Of a stretch of DNA of 64,000 bases, positions 56,628 through 64,000 are shown piece after piece (positions within the stretch are counted from its first letter, which is position 1; every line of letters starts with the position of its first letter). The stretch lies in assembly GCF_021390595.1 (NCBI RefSeq), contig NZ_JAJEJR010000002.1, forward strand, positions 1,116,001-1,180,000, written 5' to 3'. Source of the stretch: Paraburkholderia sp. HP33-1 (GTDB taxonomy: Bacteria > Pseudomonadota > Gammaproteobacteria > Burkholderiales > Burkholderiaceae). A program made the position numbers and the translations under genes. The notes under the pieces are model-generated. The model saw nothing but the letters and a program-made list of their open reading frames with translations, had not been told where the DNA came from and did no database searches.

Positions 56628-58238
56628 TCAAGACGTCGCCGGTTCCGGCGCGCCGATGATGGCGAGCGCGTCGGCGCGTGAGAGTCCGCCGCGCATCGCG
56701 TCGGAGAGCCGTGCGGTCAGCGCTTCGCGCTCGCAGGCGAGTACCGCGTCGACGTTGCCGTCGCGCACGTACAGTGCGATGAACGAGTGATGATCGAAAT
56801 CACCATCGACGACGATCTCGTCCCAGTTGTCGGCGTGGCCGAGGTACTCGAAGTTCTTGCCGTAGTGATAGGTCCAGAAATACGGCACGCCGGCATAGCG
56901 ATTGCGCGCGCCGCACATGTTCTGCGCGGCGATGCGCGCATGCTGCTGCGCGACGCGCCAATGTTCGATACGCACCGGCTCCTGGTTCTCGCGCAGCGGG
57001 AACACGGCGATATCGCCAGCCGCATACAGACCACACGCGGCTTGCATCCCCGCATTGACGATCACGCCACCGTCCTTCTGCAACGGCAGTCCTTCGACAA
57101 AACCGGTGGCCGGCGCAACCCCCGTGCCCAGCAACACGACGTCGGCGGCGATGGCTTGCCCGCTGTCGAGCATCACCGTATGCACGTTGCCTTCGTCGCC
57201 CTCGAGCGAGGCGACCTTCGCGTCGAGACAAAACGTCACGCCGTTGTTTTCGTGCAGCGCGCGAAACATCAGACCCGCGCGCTCGCCGAACTGCTTCGCG
57301 AACGGCACCTTGTCCAGCGAGATCACGGTGACAGGCACGCCGTGCTGGCGCAACGCGGACGCGACTTCGAGGCCGATGAAGCCGCTGCCGATGATCGCGA
57401 CGCGGGTTTGCGATGCATCGTCGCCGAGCGCGTCGATCAGCGCGCTGGCATCGTCGAGATTGCGCAGCACGAGCACGCCGCCGAGGTCGCAGCCAGGGAT
57501 GTCGGGCACTTTCGGTACGCCGCCGGTCGCGAGCAGCGCGGTGTCGTATTTCAGCGGCTCGAGGCTCTGGTCGCTACCGCCCGCACCGCTTTCGAAATGG
57601 ATCGTGTGCGCGGGCACGTCGAGCCGCGCGACCTTCGCAACGATCCGCTCGATGCCGTGCGCATGAAGCCAGTGGGGCGGCAGCAATGGCGGCACGTCGG
57701 CGGGCGGCATCTCAAACGACGGGACGTACTTGCTCAGCGACGTGCGATCGTAGGGCGCGTGCGCTTCGTCGCCGATCAGCGTGATGCGGCCCTCGAAGCC
57801 ACACTCGCGCAACGCGGTACAGGCGGCGGCGCCCGCGGCGCCCGCGCCGATCACAGCGTAGTGCCTGGGCTGCGCGCTGGCATCGTCAGGTTGCGTGTGC
57901 GCCGCCGGCACCGGCCGCGCGATTTTTTCTGCCGACACCAGCACGTCGTCGCCGTCGAGCGTAACGGGGTAACGATCGAGCGGCAGCAGCGCGGGAGGCT
58001 CCAGCACGTTGCCGGTCGCGACATCGAACGTGCCCTTGTGCCACGGACAGATGATGCGGCCGTGGCACAGCGCGCCCTCTTCGAGCGGGCCTCCCGCATG
58101 TGGGCAATCCGGTGAATACGCGTGCACGGTGTCGCCATCGCGCACGAGCAGGATCGGCGTGTCGTCCACGCTCACGCGCACGGCGCGCTCCGCCGGTAAT
58201 TCCGATAGCCGCGCGACGCGGCGGGCAGACGTGGACAT
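56628..58238 (-). CDS. Rieske/FAD AIF-type ferredoxin reductase
   Basis: This is 536 residues with GAGG before the ATG. Residues 1-105 are a Rieske [2Fe-2S] domain with ligands Cys45, His47, Cys64 and His67. The FAD/NAD(P) reductase part follows: VIGAGAAGAAACTAL near 130, the NAD-binding VAIIGSGFIGLEVASAL, and the FAD site GLYAAGDIAVFPL. This fusion resembles AIF-like (AIFM3) reductases and dioxygenase reductases. It probably passes electrons from NAD(P)H to a partner oxygenase or to a redox pool. No oxygenase is adjacent. Confidence 0.88.
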   Translation of the reverse strand: MSTSARRVARLSELPAERAVRVSVDDTPILLVRDGDTVHAYSPDCPHAGGPLEEGALCHGRIICPWHKGTFDVATGNVLEPPALLPLDRYPVTLDGDDVLVSAEKIARPVPAAHTQPDDASAQPRHYAVIGAGAAGAAACTALRECGFEGRITLIGDEAHAPYDRTSLSKYVPSFEMPPADVPPLLPPHWLHAHGIERIVAKVARLDVPAHTIHFESGAGGSDQSLEPLKYDTALLATGGVPKVPDIPGCDLGGVLVLRNLDDASALIDALGDDASQTRVAIIGSGFIGLEVASALRQHGVPVTVISLDKVPFAKQFGERAGLMFRALHENNGVTFCLDAKVASLEGDEGNVHTVMLDSGQAIAADVVLLGTGVAPATGFVEGLPLQKDGGVIVNAGMQAACGLYAAGDIAVFPLRENQEPVRIEHWRVAQQHARIAAQNMCGARNRYAGVPYFWTYHYGKNFEYLGHADNWDEIVVDGDFDHHSFIALYVRDGNVDAVLACEREALTARLSDAMRGGLSRADALAIIGAPEPATS

Positions 58239-58383
58239 GGTGAGGCCTCACGAAAGGAAGCAGGCAGCGATAGGGCAGCAATCGATGCGCCTGAACGCGC
58301 AAGCGAAGTGCTGTCGATCTAATTGGGAAGATAGGCCGAGTTGCGGTAAATTTCGAGATGCAAATTTCATGGAGCCGGTGACC

Positions 58384-60528
58384 ATGCAGCGTGCAGAACG
58401 TGTCGCAGTCGATGAGCCGATGCCATCGCGCAACTTCGCGGTGACGCGGCGCATGCTGCTGACCGTGCTGGTCGTGTCGATTGCGTTTCCGTTGACCTGC
58501 CTAGCGGTCTACGGCTACTTCGACTATCAGCGCCGTATCGCCGACGCGAGCGATATGATCGACCGCCTCGCGCGCGTGGCTGAGGAGCAGGCCGTCAAGG
58601 TGCTGGACCTGAACCGGCAGATGGCTTCGCGCGTGATCGAGCTGCTCGGCAATTCGGACGATGCACAGATCCGTGCGCGCGAAGGCGAGCTGCACGAGCG
58701 CCTGCGCTATATCGGCGGCGATTTTCCGCAGGTAGCGTCGATCGCGTTGCTCGGCGTGAACGGCGAGCTGCTCGCGTCGAGCTTCGCGTATCCGGCGCCG
58801 GCGGTGTCGATCGGTCAGCGCGACGACTTTCTTGCCGCAAAGGCGATGCGGCCGCAGCCCTATTTTTCGCTGCCGATCTTCGGCACGCTGTCGAAGGTCG
58901 ACGTGTTCACGACCGCGATCGGCCGCTCGGGTGCGGACGGGCAGTTTCTCGGCGTGGTCACGGTGGCGCTGCGCAACGCCTACTTTTCGCGCTTCTACGG
59001 CGAGCTGACCAACGGCGATCCGTCGCTCGCGCTTGCGCTGTACCGGCAGGACGGCAATCTGCTGGTGCGCTATCCGCCGTGGCCGGCCGGCGCGCGGCCG
59101 TCCATGCACAGCGCGTTCACGTCCGCGTTGCGCGACAAACAACTGTCTGGCCACGTGCGTCTGAAATCGACCGTCGACGGCGTCGAGCGGCTGCTCGCGT
59201 TTCGCCGCGTCGGCGACTATCCGTTGTATGTGATGAGCGCGTACGCGACGTCGTCGATCGTGGCCGCGTGGCGCACCCATGTCCTCATGATCGCGGCGCT
59301 GACCGCCTTACCCTGCATCGCAATCTGGGGACTGGTGCTGTATTCGCTGCGTCAGCTCGAAGCGGAGCGACGTGCGTGGGAGCGCTGGCAGGGCGAGGTC
59401 GCGATGCGGCTGTCGGCCGAGGCGTCGAGCCGGCAACTGCAGCGCATGGGCGCGCTCGGCAATCTGGTTGCCAATGTGGCGCACGATTTCAACAACCTGC
59501 TGATGGTGGTGTCGGCGAACATCGAACTCGCGCGACTGAAGCACTACAACGATCTCGAGAAGGAAGTGCTCGCGGTCGAACGCGCCACCGCCACGGCCGA
59601 AGCGCTGACGCGGCGCTTGTTGAGCGTCGCGCGCAAGCGGCCGCTGAAGCAGGAGCCGGTCGAACTCGCGCGCTGGCTGCCGACCGCGGCGCCGCTGATC
59701 GACGCGGCGCTCGGCGACACGATCGAGCTGAAGCTGCGAGTGCCGGCGGATCTATGGCAGGTGTTCGCCGATCCGACCGACCTCGAGTTCGCGATCGTGA
59801 ACATCGCGATGAACGCGCGAGATGCAATGCCGGGCGGCGGGCGCTTCGTGATCCGTTGCCAGAACATTCGGCTGGTGGGCAGCGATACGCAGCTGGCGGA
59901 CGGCGAGTACGTGCTGATCGCCTGCTCCGACGACGGGGAGGGGATGTCCGAGGCGGTCGCGCGGCGCGCGTTCGAGCCGCTCTTCACGACCAGGCTGGGC
60001 GGCGCGGGCACCGGCCTCGGGCTCGCGCAGGTGCTGTCGATCGCCGAGCAGGCGGGCGGCACTGCGAAGATCGACAGCGTGCCGGGCAGTGGCACCACGG
60101 TGCGGCTCTTTCTGCCGCGCTATCGCGAGCGCGGGGCGCTGGCCGGCGCCGACGCGCGACAGCCGCTACCGACGGCCGCCGGGGCCGTGCTGCTGGTCGA
60201 GGACAACGAGGACGTCGCGGCCGGCGTGACCGCGGTGCTCGAAACCTTCGGCTGCGAAGTGCGTCACGAGCCGACCGCCGACCAGGCGTTCGACGTGCTG
60301 AGTGCCGGCGAGCGCTTCGAGCTTGTGCTGTCGGACATCCAGATGCCGGGCAAGCTGAACGGTATCGACCTGGCGGAAAAGGTCCGCAGCGCGTGGCCGT
60401 CGCAGAGGATCGCGCTGATGACCGGTTACGCCGACGAACTCGACCGCGCAAGGCGGCTCGGGATCGCTATTCTCGCGAAGCCTTTCAATATCGACGAACT
60501 GCATGCGCTAGTGGCTTGCGGCGCGTGA
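58384..60528 (+). CDS. Hybrid sensor histidine kinase
   Basis: This is 714 residues from ATG 58384 (GGAG 9 bases upstream); ATG 58369 would add five. Two membrane helices (about 22-42 and 300-320) flank a Cache-type periplasmic sensor. The H-box is NVAHDFNNLLM near residue 365. The ATPase has NIAMNARDAM (N box), SDDGEGMSE (G1) and a GAGTGLGLA-type G2. A C-terminal receiver from about 600 has LLVEDNEDVA and the acceptor Asp in LSDIQMPG. The ligand is unknown. No dedicated regulator is adjacent. Confidence 0.88.
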   Translation: MQRAERVAVDEPMPSRNFAVTRRMLLTVLVVSIAFPLTCLAVYGYFDYQRRIADASDMIDRLARVAEEQAVKVLDLNRQMASRVIELLGNSDDAQIRAREGELHERLRYIGGDFPQVASIALLGVNGELLASSFAYPAPAVSIGQRDDFLAAKAMRPQPYFSLPIFGTLSKVDVFTTAIGRSGADGQFLGVVTVALRNAYFSRFYGELTNGDPSLALALYRQDGNLLVRYPPWPAGARPSMHSAFTSALRDKQLSGHVRLKSTVDGVERLLAFRRVGDYPLYVMSAYATSSIVAAWRTHVLMIAALTALPCIAIWGLVLYSLRQLEAERRAWERWQGEVAMRLSAEASSRQLQRMGALGNLVANVAHDFNNLLMVVSANIELARLKHYNDLEKEVLAVERATATAEALTRRLLSVARKRPLKQEPVELARWLPTAAPLIDAALGDTIELKLRVPADLWQVFADPTDLEFAIVNIAMNARDAMPGGGRFVIRCQNIRLVGSDTQLADGEYVLIACSDDGEGMSEAVARRAFEPLFTTRLGGAGTGLGLAQVLSIAEQAGGTAKIDSVPGSGTTVRLFLPRYRERGALAGADARQPLPTAAGAVLLVEDNEDVAAGVTAVLETFGCEVRHEPTADQAFDVLSAGERFELVLSDIQMPGKLNGIDLAEKVRSAWPSQRIALMTGYADELDRARRLGIAILAKPFNIDELHALVACGA

Positions 60529-60825
60529 AGGCGCGGGGCCAATACGCGCGTCGCGTCCACGCTGATCTTTTCGATCGTGCTGTGCCGCGGCACGATTTCG
60601 AATCATTGCGAATGTGATGGCAGCCGTTATTTGCATGGTCCAATCAAATTCATATTGCATAAGCGGATTTCTCTCAAAGGGAAAATGTAAATAGAGATTC
60701 GCAAGTAATGCTTCGACTGGCTTCGATCGATGGTCAGGCAGGCGTTGGCCAGTTCTGCTCTTTCTACTTTTTTGGGATCGTGTTATCCCGCACAATCGGG
60801 CCTCATTGAGCGACTGTGAGGCGCG

Positions 60826-61593
60826 ATGAATTCACTTTTTCTGAGTTTTCGCCAGGACGTCCGTGAAAGACGTTACGGGGATTTCTTCTGGCGGAGCGTT
60901 CGCAAATCGATCTACCTTCACGTTAAGTCGCCCCGCATGTTTGACGTGGACCGGTGGTTTCATTTTGCGCTACCGGCCGGCGCAAGCCGCGAGGGACACG
61001 ACGATCTGGTGCAAGGCATGGAGGAAGCGCGCGCAGCGTGGCTGCAACATGCCCCTTCAATGCTGCTGTCCCACCAGTCGCACAGGTTGCGCGACGTGCT
61101 TGGGAAAAGTCACAACCGCTTTGATATGCGAAGAATGAATGACCATGACGTCGCCAGGGCTCTTTACAACGAAGTGCAGAACGGTGGCCTGCTCTTTGTG
61201 CCGGAGCGCGAGGATATGCGCAAGTGTGTGCAGGCGATACGGGAGCGGCGGGAAAAGGGCTCCGGACCGGCGCTCGCGCGCGCACAACAGCCGGACGACG
61301 CAAGCACGGCAAGATTGCTTTATAGCAACAGCCCACGCGCATCGCAGAACCTCGGCAGCGCCCAAGCGTTCGAGTACACACCGGACTCGGTGAGTTGCGA
61401 CGTTGAAGAACTGGCGGGTGGCGAGGGAATGCCGGGTAATAATCAGGCACAAAATCGGCAGACCCGTGATGTTGCAACTGCATTGGGCCTCAACAAGGAT
61501 CAGGCTCAGCGGCTACATCGGGAAATTGGCGGTCAAGGTCTCGGCTATCGCGAAATAATGGAACGAGCTAAAGATCTGTTCAACTTGTGGTAA
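60826..61593 (+). CDS. Polymorphic-toxin-like protein B (paralogue of protein A, different C-terminal tail)
   Basis: This is 255 residues with GAGG before the ATG. The helical N-terminal part (1-130) contains LRDVLG, then MNDHDVA (M104) and LLFVP, matching protein A. A variable linker follows, then the second shared block starting at Phe182 (FEYTPD ... CDVEELAGG). The tail 195-255 is unrelated to A: RDVATALGLNKDQAQRLHRE, then GQGLGYREIMERAKDLF. Tails of this LH-x-E-I...G-Y-x-E-I form occur at the end of polymorphic toxins and RHS proteins, as I recall. The next gene is 28 bases away and likely encodes immunity. The flanks are housekeeping genes, and base composition here is lower in GC. Confidence 0.58.
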   Translation: MNSLFLSFRQDVRERRYGDFFWRSVRKSIYLHVKSPRMFDVDRWFHFALPAGASREGHDDLVQGMEEARAAWLQHAPSMLLSHQSHRLRDVLGKSHNRFDMRRMNDHDVARALYNEVQNGGLLFVPEREDMRKCVQAIRERREKGSGPALARAQQPDDASTARLLYSNSPRASQNLGSAQAFEYTPDSVSCDVEELAGGEGMPGNNQAQNRQTRDVATALGLNKDQAQRLHREIGGQGLGYREIMERAKDLFNLW

Positions 61594-61621
61594 TGCGGCC
61601 AACAAACCGAAGGATTATCGA

Positions 61622-62107
61622 ATGATTAACACACGAGAAGAGATTGAGCGCCGCCTGTCAGCTATTGAAGGATTGTCGGTAAGCGCCGTACATCACGCAG
61701 CAGGCACGCTTACGATGCAGTTCGGCACGCTAAAACCGGTAGCCAATTTCAAAGGTGCGATCAGGTACGTTGGGGAGTGGTCTTTACACGTCCAATGCGT
61801 CTGGAAAATAGAACAGGCAGGAAGTGCTGTTGCAACGCAAGATGACCTTTTCGGGCCCGACGAAACGGCACACCGGGAGGCCCAGCGCATTGACGACCTG
61901 CTGGTCAAGCAGGGCCGTGCCGTTGTGAAGAGCGTATCGGGAAGCGAAGAAGGCGGTGCAGAAATTTTACTGTCCGGCGGATTGCGGCTTGTCATCACCC
62001 CGAACAGTGCACCTGATGAAGAAGACTGGCGCTTTTTTGACCCAACCTCCAATGCGAAGCACTTTGTCATCGAGGGTGGCAAGGTCGATCCCTGGTCTTT
62101 ATCGTGA
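61622..62107 (+). CDS. Putative immunity protein for toxin-like protein B
   Basis: This is 161 residues with AGGA before the ATG. It is acidic, with no membrane segment or signal. Visible pieces are SVSAVHHAAGTLTMQFG, GEWSLHVQCVWKIE and EEDWRFFDPTSNAKHFVIEGG. No family is firmly recognised; the fold looks like the small beta-rich immunity proteins that follow polymorphic toxins. Function is inferred from its position directly after a toxin-like gene and from the same arrangement at 29252-30414. Confidence 0.5.
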   Translation: MINTREEIERRLSAIEGLSVSAVHHAAGTLTMQFGTLKPVANFKGAIRYVGEWSLHVQCVWKIEQAGSAVATQDDLFGPDETAHREAQRIDDLLVKQGRAVVKSVSGSEEGGAEILLSGGLRLVITPNSAPDEEDWRFFDPTSNAKHFVIEGGKVDPWSLS

Positions 62108-62200
62108 CCGAACAACGCGGGGAGCAGGCAAACTCCGCGGGCGGGTTCTGCCCTGGAAGCCTTTTTGCGCGGCTCCCCGATAGCCTGTGCCCGCGCGGGT

Positions 62201-63220
62201 TCAATCCTTCTCCATCGCCGCCTCATACTTGCCGAGCGCGGCCGCGCCATTCAATCGCGCGCGCTTGAGCAAGGCCTGCTGCGCTTCCTTCACGTTGCCC
62301 GGCTGGCCGCGCCACGCCTGCAACGGCGGCTCCTGCAACGCGCGCCCGTACGAAAAGCTCAGATTCCACGGCAGCGCGCCGAGCCGGTTCATCGCATTGA
62401 GATTGACGGTGGCCTCCTCAGGCGACTGCCCACCCGACAGGAACACGAGACCGGGCACCGCCGACGGCACCGTGCGCTTCAGCACACGCACGGTCGCCGC
62501 CGCGATATGCGCCGTGCTCGACGGCTGCTGATGCTCGGAGCCGGGCAGCACCATGCTCGGTTTCAGCACGATATGTTCGAGCACCACGCCATGCCGATGC
62601 AGCGCATGAAAGACTTCGTGCAACACGGCCTCCGTCACTTCGGCGCAACGCTCGATCGTGTGATCGCCGTCCATCAGCACCTCGGGTTCGACGATCGGCA
62701 CGATGCCGGCCTCCTGGCTGATCGCCGCATAGCGCGCGAGCGAATCGGCATTCGTCTCGATCGCGAGCCGGCTCGGCAAGCTCGACGTGATGTTGTAGAC
62801 CGCGCGCCACTTCGCGAAGCGCGCGCCTAGCCGCTTGTAATCGACGAAGCGTTTGGCGAGGCCGTCGAGGCCTTCGGTGATTTCGTCGCCTGGAGCGTGC
62901 GCGAGCGGCACCTTGCCGAGATCGACCTTGATGCCGGGTACGACGCCGTTCGCGGCGGCTACCTGCGGGAACGGCGTGCCGTCGTTGGCCTTCTGGCCGA
63001 GCGTTTCCTCGTAGAGAATCACGCCGCTCACGAACTCGCCGAGACCGGGTGTCGTCAGCAGCAGGTTGCGATAGGCGCGGCGGTTTTCCTCGGTCGATTC
63101 GAGGCCGATCGTCTTGAAGCGTCTGGCGATGGTCGGGCCGCTTTCGTCGGCGGCGAGAAGGCCCTTGCCGGGTTGAACCATCGCGTTGACGGTGGCTTGC
63201 AGCTCGCTACGGGTGTCCAT
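62201..63220 (-). CDS. Class I fructose-bisphosphate aldolase
   Basis: This is 339 residues from ATG 63220 with GGGAG upstream. It is the vertebrate-like Schiff-base class: KGLLAADESGPTIARRF at the N-terminus, FAKWRAVYNI in the middle and the catalytic lysine in HIVLKPSMVLPG. It cleaves fructose 1,6-bisphosphate without a metal. Many Burkholderia also carry the metal-dependent class II enzyme elsewhere. Length is near the usual 340-360. It is convergent with the immunity-like gene of toxin B. Confidence 0.93.
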   Translation of the reverse strand: MDTRSELQATVNAMVQPGKGLLAADESGPTIARRFKTIGLESTEENRRAYRNLLLTTPGLGEFVSGVILYEETLGQKANDGTPFPQVAAANGVVPGIKVDLGKVPLAHAPGDEITEGLDGLAKRFVDYKRLGARFAKWRAVYNITSSLPSRLAIETNADSLARYAAISQEAGIVPIVEPEVLMDGDHTIERCAEVTEAVLHEVFHALHRHGVVLEHIVLKPSMVLPGSEHQQPSSTAHIAAATVRVLKRTVPSAVPGLVFLSGGQSPEEATVNLNAMNRLGALPWNLSFSYGRALQEPPLQAWRGQPGNVKEAQQALLKRARLNGAAALGKYEAAMEKD

Positions 63221-63318
63221 GAGGTGTGCTCCCTTGGGTAGGCTCCGTTCGATGCGGTGTGAGCAGAGATGCCGGTGACAGATTCCTTCGCGTGGTGGGT
63301 GAATGAAATGGCGCGGCC

Positions 63319-63738
63319 TCAGTCGCCGAGCAGATGCAACACGATATCGCGCGGCTGCGCGTGGCGCCGATGTTCGAACAGGTACAGCCCCTGCCATGTG
63401 CCGAGCAGCATCCGTCCATGTTCGACCGGCACCGACAGCTGCACCTGCGTAAGCGCCGCGCGCAGATGCGCGGGCATGTCGTCGGGGCCTTCGGTGTCGT
63501 GCTCGTAGCGCTCGACGTCTTCGGGCGCGAGGCTCTCGAAGTAGCGCTCCAGATCGCGCCGCACCGACGGGTCGGCATTCTCCTGAATCAGCAGCGACGC
63601 CGACGTGTGCCGGCAAAACACCGTCAGCAGACCGGTACGGATGTCCGTGTCATCGACGAAGCGCCGCGCGTCGTCGGTAAATTCGACCAGGCCGCGACCA
63701 CGGGTCTGGACGCTTAAGTGATGGATAGCTTGGCGCAT
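63319..63738 (-). CDS. YjbQ/UPF0047 family protein
   Basis: This is 139 residues from ATG 63738; the longer frame is Arg/Ala-rich and rejected. UPF0047 markers: GLLTVFCRHTSASLLIQENADP, with conserved His, Ser and Asn, then HTEGPDDMPAHLRAAL-type and GTWQGLYLFEHR near the end. Members have weak thiamin-phosphate-synthase-like activity. The gene is in a leftward run with the partial thioredoxin gene upstream (56 bases) and aldolase downstream. Confidence 0.9.
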   Translation of the reverse strand: MRQAIHHLSVQTRGRGLVEFTDDARRFVDDTDIRTGLLTVFCRHTSASLLIQENADPSVRRDLERYFESLAPEDVERYEHDTEGPDDMPAHLRAALTQVQLSVPVEHGRMLLGTWQGLYLFEHRRHAQPRDIVLHLLGD

Positions 63739-63794
63739 GGCGGATGGGTGGTGCGATGAGGCAGTGAATGACGGGCACCTACGCCCGACGCGAA

Positions 63795-64000
63795 TCAGAG
63801 CGACGCGAATGCATCCTGGATATCCTCGGCGCTGCGTGGCCGCACCACGCGCGCGAGCTCGGCGCCGTCGCGCATCAGCACGAGCGTCGGCCACAGCTTG
63901 ACCTTGAACGAGCGGCCGAGCGGCCGGCCGGGACCGTCCTCGATCTTTAGATGCCGCAGGCCCGCGTGCGGCGCGAGCGCCTGCCTGATCGTTGCCTGCG
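63795..64000 (-). CDS. Thioredoxin-like protein, C-terminal part (cut by window edge)
   Basis: Only the last 67 residues are visible, read leftward to a TGA at 63795-63797. The segment KVKLWPTLVLMRDGAELARV has the conserved cis-Pro turn (W-P-T) before the last strand, followed by a C-terminal helix. That is the end of a thioredoxin fold. The active-site CxxC lies outside the window. It resembles the small thioredoxin-family proteins of Burkholderia; exact function cannot be judged. Confidence 0.75.
   Translation of the reverse strand, partial: QATIRQALAPHAGLRHLKIEDGPGRPLGRSFKVKLWPTLVLMRDGAELARVVRPRSAEDIQDAFASL

Noticed and set aside
62108..62200. Possible terminator between the immunity-like gene of pair B and the aldolase
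   Set aside because: Short, bulged stems next to a T5 run were seen, but none is convincing; not listed as a feature.
62190..62210. GGTTCAATCC resembling a tRNA T-loop
   Set aside because: It lies across the aldolase stop codon, with no acceptor, D or anticodon stem around it.

Overview
This window looks like a chromosomal segment of a Burkholderiales betaproteobacterium, most like Paraburkholderia or Burkholderia. That is inferred from the high GC content, the codon use, a Burkholderia-type porin, a DUF4148-like tail and the recognisable families. Nothing here identifies a species. No rRNA, tRNA, CRISPR array, intact insertion sequence or prophage was seen.

Layout. 1-6.5 kb: the end of a ketopantoate-reductase-like gene, a six-cysteine secreted protein, a DeoR-type regulator followed by a sugar-efflux-type MFS transporter, a membrane-anchored alpha/beta hydrolase and a short-chain dehydrogenase. 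6.5-16.7 kb: an FAD monooxygenase with its DUF2783 partner, an AI-2E/PerM-family permease, a mazEF toxin-antitoxin pair with a clear palindromic operator, a DUF445 membrane protein and a two-gene SbcCD-like nuclease/ATPase operon. 16.7-25.4 kb: a divergent corrin-ring cluster, with cobG-cobH-cobI-cbiG/cobJ leftward and cobL-cbiD-cobK-cobM rightward. 25.5-29 kb: an AraC/GyrI-type regulator, a secreted dienelactone-hydrolase-like enzyme, a DUF1488 protein and a beta-carbonic anhydrase with a strong terminator.

29.2-30.4 kb and 60.8-62.1 kb hold two small, lower-GC gene pairs. Their first proteins share an N-terminal region but carry different C-terminal tails, and each is followed by a small acidic protein. 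This is the architecture of polymorphic toxin-immunity pairs, and it is the best candidate here for an undescribed system.

30.7-43.7 kb: accessory and housekeeping genes (surE, epoxide hydrolase, HAD hydrolase, Tat-type aldo/keto reductase, Tat-type phosphoesterase with a cupredoxin, FUSC exporter, diguanylate cyclase, GST, an MctP-like symporter with DUF3311, MarC). 43.7-50.3 kb: a CobT-like/CobS-like VWA-AAA pair divergent from a porin, then transketolase. 50.3-64 kb: tautomerase, ZapE, YihY, a receiver protein, GlgX, a Rieske/AIF-type reductase, a hybrid histidine kinase, the second toxin-like pair, class I fructose-bisphosphate aldolase, YjbQ and the end of a thioredoxin-like gene.

How the genes work together. 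The cob genes cover most of the route from precorrin-2 to hydrogenobyrinate, in a hybrid form: O2-dependent CobG, but CbiD in place of CobF and CbiG fused to CobJ. The CobS/CobT-like pair 18 kb away could supply cobalt-chelatase motor subunits, but no CobN is in view. Most other loci are independent one- to three-gene units. Coordinates for starts reflect the best ribosome-binding-site choice. Function calls rest on motif recognition from memory, without any database search.
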